DNA of 64,000 nt from Pipra filicauda (taxonomy: Eukaryota > Chordata > Aves > Passeriformes > Pipridae). The notes under the pieces were generated by a model. It saw only the letters and a program-made list of their open reading frames with translations. It made no database searches and had not been told where the DNA came from. Within the stretch, counting starts at the first letter, position 1. Each line of letters starts with the position of its first letter. Location: positions 372,001 through 436,000 of the forward strand of contig NW_024104351.1 in the NCBI RefSeq assembly GCF_003945595.2, written 5' to 3'. Positions 13,242 to 26,600 of this stretch are shown here, piece after piece. The position numbers and the translations under genes are program-made.

Positions 13242-13254
13242 CCCCCCCCCCCCC
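13242..13254 (+). repeat. Poly-C run (13 C)
   Basis: Homopolymer inside T-rich sequence; length may be unreliable in an assembly. Confidence 0.9.
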
Positions 13255-14405
13255 AATTGCTTATTATACACAATTTTTGTTGTAATTTTCCATAAATATA
13301 TATGGACAAACTCGACATATTACACAGTAGTACAAGTCTGGAATAGAAATTAATGAGCAAAAATGTGTTTAAATACAATGAAATGCAATGCATAAGCATT
13401 TTACAGGGTTAATATACACTATGAACAATTAATTCTGTCAGGTCAAGAAAAGAATTTGGCATCTAGAAAGAGAATGCTGTCATTCACTCAGATCTCTTTG
13501 GAACATAAATAGCACCTCTAGCTAATAAATGATTGTCAAAAAAAAATCTAGCCAATATATTCAAGTAAAAACCATACAGTATTGCAAAATACAAAAAGGA
13601 AGAAACAATTTTATTAGACAACAACAATGGCTACTGCATGTTTAATTATTGCATAGCAATACCAAAGTCTGTTGATAAACTGCAGATACAGTGATCCTTC
13701 CTAGTAGGCCATAAATGGAAAATGCAGCTATATCACTCTGCAGGAAGGGTATTTATGTAAGTGATTTATGTACCACTTTTAAAAAACCCATCAATAATTT
13801 TAAGGTAACACTTTTTTAAAGAGTGAGAGCCACATGTAGACTTTTCATGGGCTTGCCCACTTGCAGACAAAATAAAAACACCAAAACCTCTAAAAAGGTA
13901 TGATAAATTATCAGTGTTTTTAGTGACTAGTGTTCTGGAGAGTTTCCCATAATAATTTAACAAGATCTTGTTTGTAGGCCCAAGAGTATTCTCATTTTCC
14001 ATACTTGTTATATCACGTCCATTGATACTTTGTACGAACTGGTCATACATACCACAATAAATGAAAACTCAGTCTATTGCAGTCTGTTCAAAGATCATTT
14101 AGTTAAGATTTCCATAGCAAAAACACCCAACAATTAAATTCACCAACAATGTAGGGTTTACCACCTACATCAATGAAAATTCTCAGTGATCTTAGGCTGC
14201 TTTGAACTGAATCATGGTTGGAAATCAGTGTTATGTAATACTGCAGCTTTTTGAATGATTTTCTACTATAAATAAATCTAGCAGAAAGTGAAAAATAACA
14301 CATACCCTTACAGAAAAGCTTTAAATTTTTCTGTCATTTGTAGAAGTATTTTATTTGTTTACAAATATGTTGAATTTATCAGGCACAATATGCAACTTAC
14401 TCTAA

Positions 14406-14535
14406 AATATTATATATATTTTATATATATATAATATATATAAATTAGAGTTTTATATATAGGGGAATACATATATACACACATACCACTTCTGCATATA
14501 TATTCCCTTATATATATATGTCTATATATACATTC
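14406..14535. repeat. TA-rich repeat with imperfect inverted repeat
   Basis: (TA)n stretches surround a stem whose arms are TATATAGGGGAATA (14456-14469) and TATTCCCTTATATA (14501-14514), 13 of 14 complementary. Confidence 0.8.
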
Positions 14536-17500
14536 ACAAAAGACATAAACCATTTTCTCCAGAAGAAAGAAAAAGAATGATTATACACTGCTCAAAGAAG
14601 GCTTGAAAGGAAATAGATAATTTCCTTTGGGGTTAACAGATATTTATTTGGATATTTATTTAAATATGTCCTCTATATTTTATAATCTACATTCAGAGTT
14701 TATGGTGGGATTCTTAAAATTTATTTATATACACAGACTATTAAAATAATACACATTGTGCGTTAATTTAGGGACTGATTAGTTAGGAATATGCAGGCAT
14801 AGCAAATTTGCCAGTTATAACAAATTCCACATTTGCTGATACTCCTGAGATTTGGTATGGAGAAAATAAGGCTCAAGCCTCCACTGAAGCCACATCACCC
14901 CCAACATCTGATAAAGCTCTTTGATAGGTATTTTTATGTCGGCTTCAGTGGACTTTGTACTAGGTCCTAGAAGGCAAGAATGGTTTGAAGAATATCTCTG
15001 AAGAAACAATCATCTCTGGTTTTATAAAGAGCGTATGAAGAACAATCATTATTCGTGGCCCCAACCCAATATGTTGTGATCATCTCCCTCGACTGCCCCA
15101 TGAAAGGAAAAACAAGCTAAAATTTGATATTATTTCTAAATTTAAAAAAAAAAACAAACAACCATTTTTTTCAGGGATACAAAATGCAAAGTGTTCTGTA
15201 ATACTTTTAAAAACTGGATGTATTAACTTTACTAATTTCACTAACTCAGAAATTATAAGAAAACAAACAAAAAAGAAAGGCAGGCCAACATCTCACAGAA
15301 AGGTCAGTAGACTCCGGATATCTAAATCACACTTTGAATTTTTATACCAGGTCAGTGATGCAAAAACTTCATAAGTATGGGTTAAGTCTTTAGGCTTAAT
15401 TAAGCTATGTCAATTGATTCAAAGAATTTGGTCATAGATATGCACTGCCTTAAAAATAGATCAGTAAGCAGCTTCAAATATTTGTGAGACTTTCTAATAG
15501 TCTGTACAGGTTTTACCATTGTGCATTTTGTCAACTCTATTCTTCCAGGATTGTGCAAGTCTCCAAACTTCAACTAAGAGGTAGATGATGAGAAAAATTT
15601 GAACTGCAAAATTACAACATGCAAACTATGTTGAAATCACATAGCAATGCTTATGCAAATTGTGATTAAAAAGGTGACAGTACATGCAAGAACTTTCAAT
15701 GGATACATATGCACAAATATCAGAAGTGCACCCCGCAAAGAAAAATGCAGACAGCCTTGTTAAAAACTGATATGCCATCTCTGAAAATAATTATTTTTAA
15801 ATTCCCTTTATATTCCTCTCTGTGAGTAGAAAAATAGTCATCTATAGAGAAACTAACAAAAGTTGCCTGATTCAGTTTTTTTATAGGCAAAATTGTCAAT
15901 GTTGTCAGCATGTTCATCTATAAAAGTGGTCACTGGCTTTGTTTAGTGAAATCCTGATAGCTGCCCCAAATCTGGTTTTATGTGGTATCTGTAGCTTATT
16001 CTGTATCTCAGTAATACCTCTCCACTAATACCCACAACCTGACCTGAAAGTAGCAAGTGAAAAACATTGCATTTGGCAGCATGGCAAATGTGGCATTTCA
16101 GGAAAAACAACTACAAGAAAGCATTAAAGATAAGTCACTACATTCCTGGTCCAAATTCTCTGTGTTACATCAAAATGAAAAATGCGATGGGGTAGTGGAA
16201 GTGGGAAACTTTCAAGAGGAACAAGAATTCTCGAAGAGGAAAAATCATGTATATATTGACAAATGTTTTTAAGCACACTAGATGCTGATATGCAAAGTGA
16301 TCATTACCATTCACACGAATTTTGAATCACAATATCAGTGAAATTCCTGCCATTCATTTCAGCAGTAAAAGTTGAAATTCCTCTCATAAGGACAGCATCA
16401 CTTAAAAAATCTGTTTTAAGGTGAAGTAGATTTTCCCTAGCTCTGTCAAAACAGTTCACAAATCACACTCCTGAAATAAAAGCATTTTAATCTGACTATT
16501 TATGCACAGGATTTCATACAAAAAGATGCTTTTTTGAACTCATGAATGGAAATACAGAACTGACAACAATTGCAACCACAGTTCAATGCAAAAAGGTGGG
16601 AGGGGTGAAATTTTTATATGTTCCTGAAATAGTAGAGAAAATGAATAGTGAGAAGTGGAAAGGGCAATAGAGAACCCTCCAGCTAGTAGAGAGTTCTATA
16701 TCAAAAAACCTAAAGAAAGAAAAGTATCTCTACGTGTTCACTACAACAACTTGAAATTTGACCTTGATGTTAAATGGGAAAAAAATATTATTGATGTTAT
16801 CCACTTTCCTACTAATTTTAAAATTTGGCATTATTTTTTCTGGATTGATCAAATAAGAGCAAGAGGATAATTAGGCTTAGTCATATTGTGGCAGAGAAAA
16901 GAATGAGCTATACATGAGTATAAATGAGAATAAGACCAATTAAGGATTTGCTTGCACTGATTGACAGAGACTACAGATTTTTATAGTGCATAACAGATGC
17001 ATGTGGTATATTTCTTCATCACTGGGCAGGGGAATCTCTTAGTCCTGACCCTGCAGTGGTTCAGACTGAGGGTGAGGTAATTAAAAGAAACCAGGGGAAT
17101 TTAGAGAGATGGTGTATATACTCAGGTCTAATTATAAAAGCGGAAATGTAATGATGAAATGATTTACAGTACAAATTACAGGTCAGTGCAAGTAAGAGTG
17201 ATATTCAGGGGTTTGAAGGCAAGTTATACTCATTTTGCTACTTTGTTGCTCAGTATATCATTGATTCAAGACAATTTATTATTATCATTACTTTTAGAAA
17301 TATCACCTACCTCTACTATGAGGCAATTGCCCCCTTATGACATGTTATTTGGAAGACACAGGGTTTTAATTGAAGGCAGTTTTTGCATAGATATGGTTCC
17401 AATTTTCTCCATTAATCTCTGGATTTTAACTTCTTTAATATTCAGTAATATCAAGAGTATGCTGATGGTTTTTATTCTATTGCTAGTATTAAGATAAGTA

Positions 17501-19985
17501 ATGAAAGAGGTGTAAGGAAATGTCTTCCTACTTTATATGCAGTTGTCTGCTGCATCATTTAGCCTTACAGGATTAAAAACTGTACATTAGTCAGTGGTGG
17601 TAAAGTAGCTCTTTCATTCCTATTATTTTTTACCACACTTTACCAGAGATGAAAGAGCAGCATCTCCGTAGAGGGTTTATAGAAATTTTTATTTCCTCTA
17701 AGATGGTAATGTAATTTTTGTTACTAGTGGTCAGGTGTGTCTGTGGCTCAAGGAACCTTGTTTTTCCCTTATTTCCTATGCCATTTTGTATTGTATTCTG
17801 AGATCCTGCATAGAACAGGCAAATTCCCTGCATATTTCCTGAGAGACTTTTTTTATCATCATTTTTACTCAGCAACAGCAACACTTAACAGCCTTCAGTC
17901 AAAAGCTGACACTTGTCTTCTACCCTGTATTCTTAATCATGCTGTTTATTTGCAAAGAGATAATAGGCTCCTACAATTTTGCCTCAGACATTTTTGTTCA
18001 GTCTCTGTATTAATCTCTTTTCAAATAATCTCTGCCTTTTTACCAGTTGCTGTAAGAGCAGACTGATGTTCCTGATGACTATGCTTTAGCTAAAATTTCT
18101 GTTCTTCTTTTGCAATCCAGTATTTATAACCGATATTCCTCACTGTATGAAAGCTTAGTGTCTATGAGAGTCCTCATCACCCTCTGGCTATGGGCACACA
18201 GGGTCTCCACAGGTCCTGGAATGCATTCAGTATGTTTGTATAGTCAAAAAAGAGAGCAATGCTTCCATCTCATGGGGTGCTAGCAGATGCAATGTATTTA
18301 TTTCCTCTCTGAAGCTGGGGGCTGGGAGAAGAACTATAATTTTACTGGGACTAAATCATTCTCCTTTACACAGAACAATGCTCAAATCTGAACATCCAAA
18401 ACATATTTTCTCCCAAAATTCTGAAATGCATATATTTTGCTGCTGATGCTTCTGTAAAACTACAGGACTCATTGGAGATGTCTGGTTTTCCTGAATATAA
18501 TTAGGTAAAAAGTAGGTATTAACTTCCGTACCATGCTGAGAGTAGATTCATGATGCTTCTCCCCCAAAACAGTGCTGAGATAATTAAAAAGTTCAGCACT
18601 ACTGTGGAACATCATAGTATACGAGAGGCTAACCCAGAAAAACTGAAATAAGCACAACCAAAATTTTTAGAAGAAAAATTAAAATAAACATATTGAACAT
18701 AATAATATTAATAATATTAAGAAATAACTTCCTAAAAGCACTCTGCTAAATTTTACTAATAATTTTTTTTCTTTTGTTATTGGCACTTTAAAGTGTGTTT
18801 ACCACAGCTGTGCACTATATTTCCAACTTTTTGAGATTTAGAAGAGGGCTAAAAGGAATGATATTCTTTTCCTGGAATTCAATGTAAGTTTATCCTGCAT
18901 AAACAGAGCATAAATGTTTTATGAATCAGATCCTTAATTTTCACAATTTCTGAGGCATTTATATGCATCTCTCCAAAACGAATAGCACTTTTCCTTACCT
19001 AGAAATACAACAGAAATATTTTCATTTATTACCTTCGGAAGCTTGCACTTTTAGCTTTCAAATGCAATGCTAAATGATTTCTGTAAAGTAAAACTGTAGA
19101 CTTATGCTTTCTTTTGTCTAAAGGAGGAGGACAATTGTGTACATTTTAATTTATATGAGTGTCTGCGTGAAATTGTACACACAAGACTAAATATTCTGCA
19201 CAAAACTGATATGTCAAAGCTTCCAGACAAAGCTTCCTGCACAAAGCTTCTAGACTGGCATTGTCAAGGTGCCTTGCAGCATTTTTGCTCAAAGCAGCAT
19301 TACAAAAATAAAGCAGCAGTTTTTCACTAAATTCATGCGAAAGGGAAGTGAGAACTGGTATGAAGATACCTATCTGCAAAGACCTGAAGTTAGACCTTAA
19401 ATCTCCTCTCAGGAAACCATCAAATAACTAGTGACTTGCCAATAAAGCCAAGCATTTACTTTGAAGTCATTGTAACAAAACTGATTTGGGCCACAAAAGC
19501 CAAGGGTTAGTATCCTTTTAACTTCAGCAGATTCTGAATCTAGTCCCTTTAGGAAAAAGGCTTCACAGTCTGATCCAGATCATTCAGCCACATAGGAATG
19601 CATAATCAAACTAATTGCCACACTTGTTAGCAATGCAAATCTTGGGTTTAAATCTTTTATGTACAGGCAGATTTTAGCTTAGTTTGAATTAGTGAGATCT
19701 GAATGTACTTTGTGTTCAAATGCGTATGTTGAAGTACAATGTAGTCAGCTATCACAGGAGGAAACTACTTCTGGAATATATTATAAATCAGCTGTTTATT
19801 GTATTTTAGAGATGGTGCCCACTAGTTGTTCATCTTCTACCCCTAACTTTTACATCCACATTATAATTGTTTATACAGAAATGTATTTTTTATCTAGTGG
19901 GAATACAAAATACAAAAAGAGTTTCTGTGTGCTTTCAGTCAGGTACTCTGCCTCTTTTGAAACAAATCTTTGAACTTATATTCTC

Positions 19986-20402
19986 TTTAATATTAGTGGT
20001 AAGTAGAGTTTGGGCAGATTATTTCAACTGACTTTAACCATACTTTAAGGATGAATGCAAGTATCTTCCCAAATAAGAGTAGAAGATACTTTTGTAGTAG
20101 ATATACGTTTGAAACAAAAATGTTTGTCATTGGAAGGCTTTATAGTCTGGTTTACCTGACTCTTGATTGTCCAGAGTCAAAGTCTGATGGATTCCTTTGC
20201 ATGGAATCACTACCTCTGTAATCCTAATTTTGTATCGCTGAAATAAATAAACTGTAGATAGAAATTTAACTTAGAGTTTTGCCATAGGGCAAAAATCTGT
20301 TCCCATCCAATATTGTGACTGATCATTATTACCACAAAACTTGGCCTGTGTCTTGATTCCTAATGGAAGTCATAAATATTGCCTTCTGAGCTATAATGCA
20401 GA
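19986..20402 (-). other. SLC16A7: SLC16A7 3' UTR, minimum extent, with candidate poly(A) signals
   Basis: AT-rich sequence follows the stop codon. The first poly(A)-like hexamer on the minus strand is ATTAAA at 19991-19986, about 410 nt after the stop; the first canonical AATAAA is at 19800-19795, about 600 nt after it. Which is used, or whether the UTR is much longer, cannot be told from sequence. Confidence 0.4.
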
Positions 20403-20674
20403 TTAAATATTGGTTTCTCTTTCTGAGGGATCTTCAAGAGCTTTGTCGGCTCTGCTGGAAGCATCTTCATTCTCGTTATTTGTTAATGGTTCCACTTCCT
20501 TTGAGTCAGCATTCTTCTGAGCTTTTTGCTTCTCATCTTCTAGTTTCTTTTCTTTTGCCAAAAGCCTGTAGTTGATGGCATTGCCAATGAACAACCAGAT
20601 ACTGGCCACAGTCACAATCACTCCGCAGACAAAATACATGTACTGATATTCACCAGTAACATCTACTAACCAAC
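20403..20674 (-). CDS. SLC16A7: SLC16A7 coding exon 4 (TM12, cytosolic tail, stop)
   Basis: Runs from the second base of Gly391 to the TAA at 20405-20403. The acceptor is a pyrimidine-rich run ending GTATTTCAG (20675-20676). It starts [17 protein letters not shown], then TM12 (about 404-426, with [13 protein letters not shown] at 417-429), then a charged lysine/glutamate-rich cytosolic tail (430-480) ending SERETNI, the same C-terminus as mammalian MCT2. Trp392, the first full residue of the exon, stands where human MCT2 has Lys. A second AG nine bases inside the exon could serve as an in-frame alternative acceptor and would remove Trp-Leu-Val or an equivalent three residues. Confidence 0.95.
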
Positions 20675-23600
20675 CTGAAATACAAAGACAAGAAAGAGTA
20701 TTTAGACTAGGATGCCAAATACAATCCACATCCTTCTCTTGGAGAAATATCTATATATTCCTTGGTTTTGAAGTAGGAGCAGAAAAGTATTTTCAACATG
20801 TTAAAATTTTCTAACATAGACAGTGGAACTATAACAAAACCTGTATTAGTGAAGCTAGCAATTGTCATTGGAGTCACTGACAATTATAGAATATTGAAGA
20901 ACAATGTAAGTAAAGCTTAATGAATAATGACAGACAGTTTTTTAGCTCTTTTATTTTCAGTCTTTCATTTTATTCATGTTCTAATTGTTCTATTGTTTTG
21001 GAATGCCTGGTACTCACTGAGGCTGTATACACACAATAGGATGAAGAGGTATGGGCCTTCTTAGGCTGCTGTCTGTGCATCAAATGCCTGCTTTTCAAGT
21101 TTACTTTCCTGTGACTGCTGAAAGAGAAAGACTTCTCCCTTCAACCATCATGCTTAACTGATGAGTTTTAAACTATGAGGCCTGTACGTAAAAATTACGT
21201 TCACACCTCTGTGATTAACTTGGTCATGGCAAGGAAAATAAATTATAACAGTTCTTTCCATTTATCAGCCATTCCTTCTAAATTTTCACAATTCCCAAAT
21301 CAACATTTGTACATATCCAAGTATTTAGCTCTGAACTCTGCTACACTATAACTGAAATTCTCAGGATAACCTTCACACTTCAATTTAGTATGTATTTAGA
21401 GGCTTTTACTGTGTTGAAGACATAATGCTAGTCTATTCACCGGATACACATTTAGAAGTCATTAAATTATTCCAGACTTTTTTTTTTTTCCACAAACCTA
21501 GTATTAGGAAAAACTCAAAATAGCACTGCAAGTGTACAATTCACTTATTAGTGTAAACAGTGCCATTTGCTGATTTTTATTGATGAGCAGTCTCATAAAA
21601 CTGATGTTTAAAAATTAAATTATGAATTAGCATTACTTCTGCATAATATTTTAAAGGCTATGAACTAGTCAAAACTGGAACTTAGCCTTTCCATGTGTTC
21701 ATTCCTTTTGTTGTCTCTATTTAACAAGTTAAATCAATTATTCATAAAACTATAGCACAATCAAATGTTTTTCAAAACTCCTGAAAAGCTAATATACTGA
21801 AAAAAATAGTTGTGTAAGCTATTACTCCATAAATATTAGATTTAATATCTTTAGAGTTAACACTGATTTCAGAACCTGACTGAAAAGGCTGCACTCCAGA
21901 GGTCACAGGCTCAGACCCCCCACTAGGTGGCATAGGAAGAGTCTGTGTGAGAAAAATGTATTTTGTTCAACTTTCATGAATTTGTATGCTAAATGATGAT
22001 AAAAATATGGATTGCCTTGAGAAGTATTAAAAATTTACTTGTACAAATATTATTTTACTGAAACGAGTGGAATTGTTTTGGCATATTTACAATTGCACAC
22101 AACAATGCTATTTTCACAGAAATACTGACAGTAATCTAAAACACTTCGATATGCAGAAATGCTTTTAGGCACACATAATCTTGCTGACTTCTGAGGCAGT
22201 GTTTATGTGGGTATAGTATATGTTCACAAAGTTGGCAATCTCACTATCTTTGTATTCTCATATTGTTAGGTTTACACTGCAACACACACACCAAGGTACA
22301 CACCAATGCTTCTCAACAAGATTTGAGCGTCTATTTTTTAGTTTCTTATATCATCAGAGACCTTAAAATTATAAAGCTTACTAGCAGCATTACTAAATAC
22401 TGACTAAAAAGCTAGCAAATAGAAAATATTTTACATAAGATTTCATCATTTTTGCTGCAAGAAGCCAAGAAGTTATGAATGTAGTCGAAGCTATACACCT
22501 AGGCTCTGTCCAAGCTCCCCTAACACTTGAAAGAGAGAAGTTGGTAACATTGCCATCTTTCAGTCAGTTCACATTCTGAATTGCCTTATCCATTGGCTAT
22601 AGAAACATGTGAAAGAACTGAATGTGAGCAGAGTTGTGGTGTGTAATCATGCTAGGGCGCAACGCTCCATGGCACCATGATGGAATCCCACCATGCGTTC
22701 ACCCTGCCTAGGCTACTGTGGATGCCCCTGTTCTTCTGACACTCCCCTGCTAGCTTCTTCTCTCTGGAAATGTCAATCCTCTCTGTGTAGACAAACTAAA
22801 ATTGTTTAAGCGAGTGTAAGAGATTGCTCCTTGAGCTGTCACTAGGTTGGAGAATTTATAAGCCACTCTGTGAGGTCTTCACAAAAACAGACTCAATCAA
22901 TTCAAGAGAGTAAGAACTTCATTGTCAAAGAGCAAATTTGAGATGAATATATCTAAGTCAAGGTTGCAAAACTAGCTCTATGTGCTATCAGGAAAACATA
23001 CATTTACCACATGGATTTATGGGCCAGTAGAGATACGGTCTTAATCTGTTTTTTGCAAATGCACACAATAAATGCCTTTAGATTCTCATGTGAACCTGCA
23101 GCTGCAAAGCCCAAAGATACTGCTGCTACAGTACACTTCTAGTCATAGCAAAAACATTAAATAACGTTAAGAACAATGTTTATATTTATTCAATGTTAAA
23201 TTTCAAGATTATGCTGTAATGTCTGAAAAAATGGAAAGAAATAGATTCTTACCTCCTAGAGGAGGGCCTATGAGCACAGGACAACATTCCACAATGGTGA
23301 CAAGTCCAACCGCACTGGAAAATCTGGCAGCCCCAACGAGGTCCATCAATGTCTCAAAAAGAACGCTGCTAACCATTCCAAACGCAAACCCAAAAAATAC
23401 AGCATATATCACCAAGCCAGTGTAATTTTTTGCCAGAGGGCACAAGATATGACAGACCCCATTGTACAAGACAGCAAAACTAAAAAAATACTGAATCTTT
23501 GGCCGGATAAACCTGGAGTTTGCCACGAGTCCCATTGAAGGCCTAGCAAACATGTCTACAAAGGCTAAGATAGATAGCAAAAAAGCAGCAGAATATTCAT

Positions 23601-26600
23601 CAATTCCCTTGTGCTTGGCATAAGGAGCCAAGAACACTATTGGAGCAAAGAAACCAATAAACATAATGACATTTCCTGACAAATAGATCAGAAACCCTCT
23701 GTGTTTGAAGAGGGACAGATCTAGATACTTATTCATAGTTTGCCAACAAGACTTCTTGTTGTTTTTGTGCAAGGCAGAATCTCCTGTGCCTTTTTCAACA
23801 TCTTTTTTCACAGTTGGGACTTTTTTCGGTCCAACAGGTCTCATAAGCGACCCGGCCACACAGCAGTTCAAAAGAAGTCCTCCCAGAATAAGAAAGCTTC
23901 CTTTCCAGCCAAAAGCATTAAAGAGGAATTGATTGAGAGGTGCCAATGTGCTCAGAAACACGGGACTTCCAGCCATGGCCAATCCATTAGCAATGGGACG
24001 CTTCTTATAGAAATACTTGCCAATCATGGTTAAGGCAGGCTGTAAGTTGAATGCTAAACCCAGACCTAAATGACACATAAAAGACAATATTATTGCAGGT
24101 CATGCATTGAAAAACATATTGCACCTCTTTCAAGTTATTTTTAAAATGACCACTATCTAACCCAGTGATTCTCAATAAAGATAAAAACCAACTAGCATCA
24201 GAGGATGAAATACAGTTTCATTGCCGTCTACGTGTGTTAATGTCAAGACTGTGTCATGGTGAAATTTTGTCCATTCCCCCCTGTAGCACTGCATTAAAAG
24301 CCAAAATTCCTTGATGTGTTTCAGCAATGATAGAGTCAGGGCAATCACATTGAGAGGAATTATGGTTATCAATGCCTTGACTCATCACATTTATATTTGC
24401 TAAGCTATAATGCAATTCTCTCTTGGCTCATTTTATCAAAGTTATTAAATGTCGCCTCAGCTATAATGAATGCAGGGTGTATTTAAATGCATAAATCTCC
24501 TATTTTTTTATTTCCAACCCTAATTAAGATCCAAGTTGTCTACTAAACTGGAGCTTAAAATAGCAAATTATTGTAGAGCATATTCAGCTCCCGTTCCCCA
24601 TGTCATCACTAATAGTGGAAGAGTTACAGAGGACACACATCGGATCAGATCACCCATCCACATCAGCTGAATGTATAAGCTGAACCCTAAGCTGAACCTC
24701 TAGGTCTTCTCTCTCTATAAAGACATCTGGGCAATAAGACATAAGTAGCTTTGCATCTGCTTGATGGCACTGAAGTTTTCTTCTCTGATGGCCCATTCCT
24801 GGACTCTGACTTTATTCTTTCAGTGGCCCTGAGTTTAGGATATCAAAAATAAGAAATTTAAGAATTAATCACTAAATAAAGAAGGACTCCTTTAGTCCCA
24901 ACATAAAGAAAGATGAGCATGAATATACAATTCATAATAATACATATTCTTATGTAATATACACTCATTTATTACCTGTCAATATTTTGCCTCACCTTCC
25001 TTATTCTGAGAAGGGAATTTAAAAAAACCCCACAACTTCTGAAAAGGAGGTTATTTAATTCACTGGCAATGCGATAACTTTAGTTCATTGCTTTAGGCAA
25101 TATCTAGGCCTCAGATAGATGACTATGAATAATTTCATTATTACACTGGGCGGATTTTAAACAGAAAAGTATTGCACTGAAAGTTTATACTTTTCTGAAA
25201 GACTATATGTATGCACAAACCTAAAGAAAAGTGGTACAAGCTTTCACAATTTTACTAAAATCCTACTAGCATCTCTCAACCTGCTTGCAGTGCAACATGA
25301 TAGAAAGCTAGAAGAATGAATGTGAAATTGTACACAAATGACTGTAATAAGTGTTGTCACAAGCCAATCAATTTTTATACCATTATTATAGTGCAGTGTG
25401 GAACAGTCCATACATACATCATTGACTGAATAAATTCATGAGTTGCTTCTGAATTATCAAAAGAAATAATTTAACAGCCTACCAGCTAATTTAAAGGATT
25501 AGATAGTTCAGGTAGCTGAAATTAACTGATCTTGCTACCTTCTTGGATTGCCTCTGTACACAGAGAATTCTTGATCAGTAAGGCTCATTGGTAGAACATT
25601 ATTAGAAATAATTTTATATAGTAATATATGTAATGTAATATAACAACATATAATATAACAACATATAATATAACCTTTTAAACAGGACTCTTACCTCCAA
25701 CCACACCAATACATATATATAGTTCAAGGACGCTATTGCAGAAAGAGCTTGCAATCATTCCAAATGAACACAGGATACCACCTGCTATCATCACAGGCCG
25801 GCTACCATACTTATTCACCAAAATACTGCTTATGGGACCTGTTGGTAGAAAGAAAATGCAATGACAGGTAACAGGTAACTCCGTCATACATGTCTTTGTA
25901 TCTACAATATGTTGAAATGCTTTCCTCTTTGATCTGGGAAAGCGTTAAGTTGTTTCTGTATCAGTCTGTCTTACAAACATACTCTGTGAATTTGCAGATG
26001 CATGACCCTGGATGCGGATATATTGTCTCCATGACAATATAAATATTGATTAATTATGAAGATGGGCAAAAAGATTAAAGATATCAAACAACCAAGAAGG
26101 ATTGTTACAGTTAATGAGTAATCAATACTGAGATTGGTCAGTGGAAGTTTTGAAAGTGCAAGGATGGAAGAATTTCAAGTATGAGACAGGTATCAAAACA
26201 ATTCACAGAGCAGGAGGAATGAATCTCCAGGCACAGCAAACTAAAACCTGCCCTTAATACTGCAGCATGTCCTGTATCCCTACTTGGAACCATATATAAG
26301 CTTAAAACTTAAAGCTTGTCAAATCAGAATGTAAATCCCTGGCCCCTGCAGCCCATTTTCCCTTACCTCATCAAGAGGGGAGTGTTAACAGGCAGTAAGA
26401 TGATTATAAGTTGTTTGGGAAAATCTAAAATGTGGTTTAGCATAAAGACCTATAAACTTTGAAAATATTGCTACAGGTCTATTTTTCAGTTTTAATTGCA
26501 ATTCAGTTTATGGTGTAATTGCATCCATACTAAACAAACATCTAGTGTGCAATTTAGCATGACATGCATTATATGTTTTTTAAATGACCATGACTAGAAT

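Larger units (their letters stand above)
11851..19794. other. AT-rich flank downstream of SLC16A7, no gene seen
   Basis: Holds a C13 run (13242-13254) and an AT-rich palindromic region (14406-14535). I see no conserved protein, RNA gene or interspersed repeat. The open frames here, up to 112 codons (17159-17497, plus), look like chance frames. Confidence 0.5.

Noticed and set aside
14815..15009. 64-codon minus frame with protein-like composition
   Set aside because: Short, no known motif and no splice sites or neighbours to support it.
17159..17497. 112-codon plus-strand open frame, hydrophobic
   Set aside because: AT-rich translation giving Leu/Ile/Ser richness; no family resemblance and no supporting signals.
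21880..21960. GC-richer stretch in the exon 3-4 intron considered as a cryptic exon
   Set aside because: No paired splice sites or protein similarity recognised.
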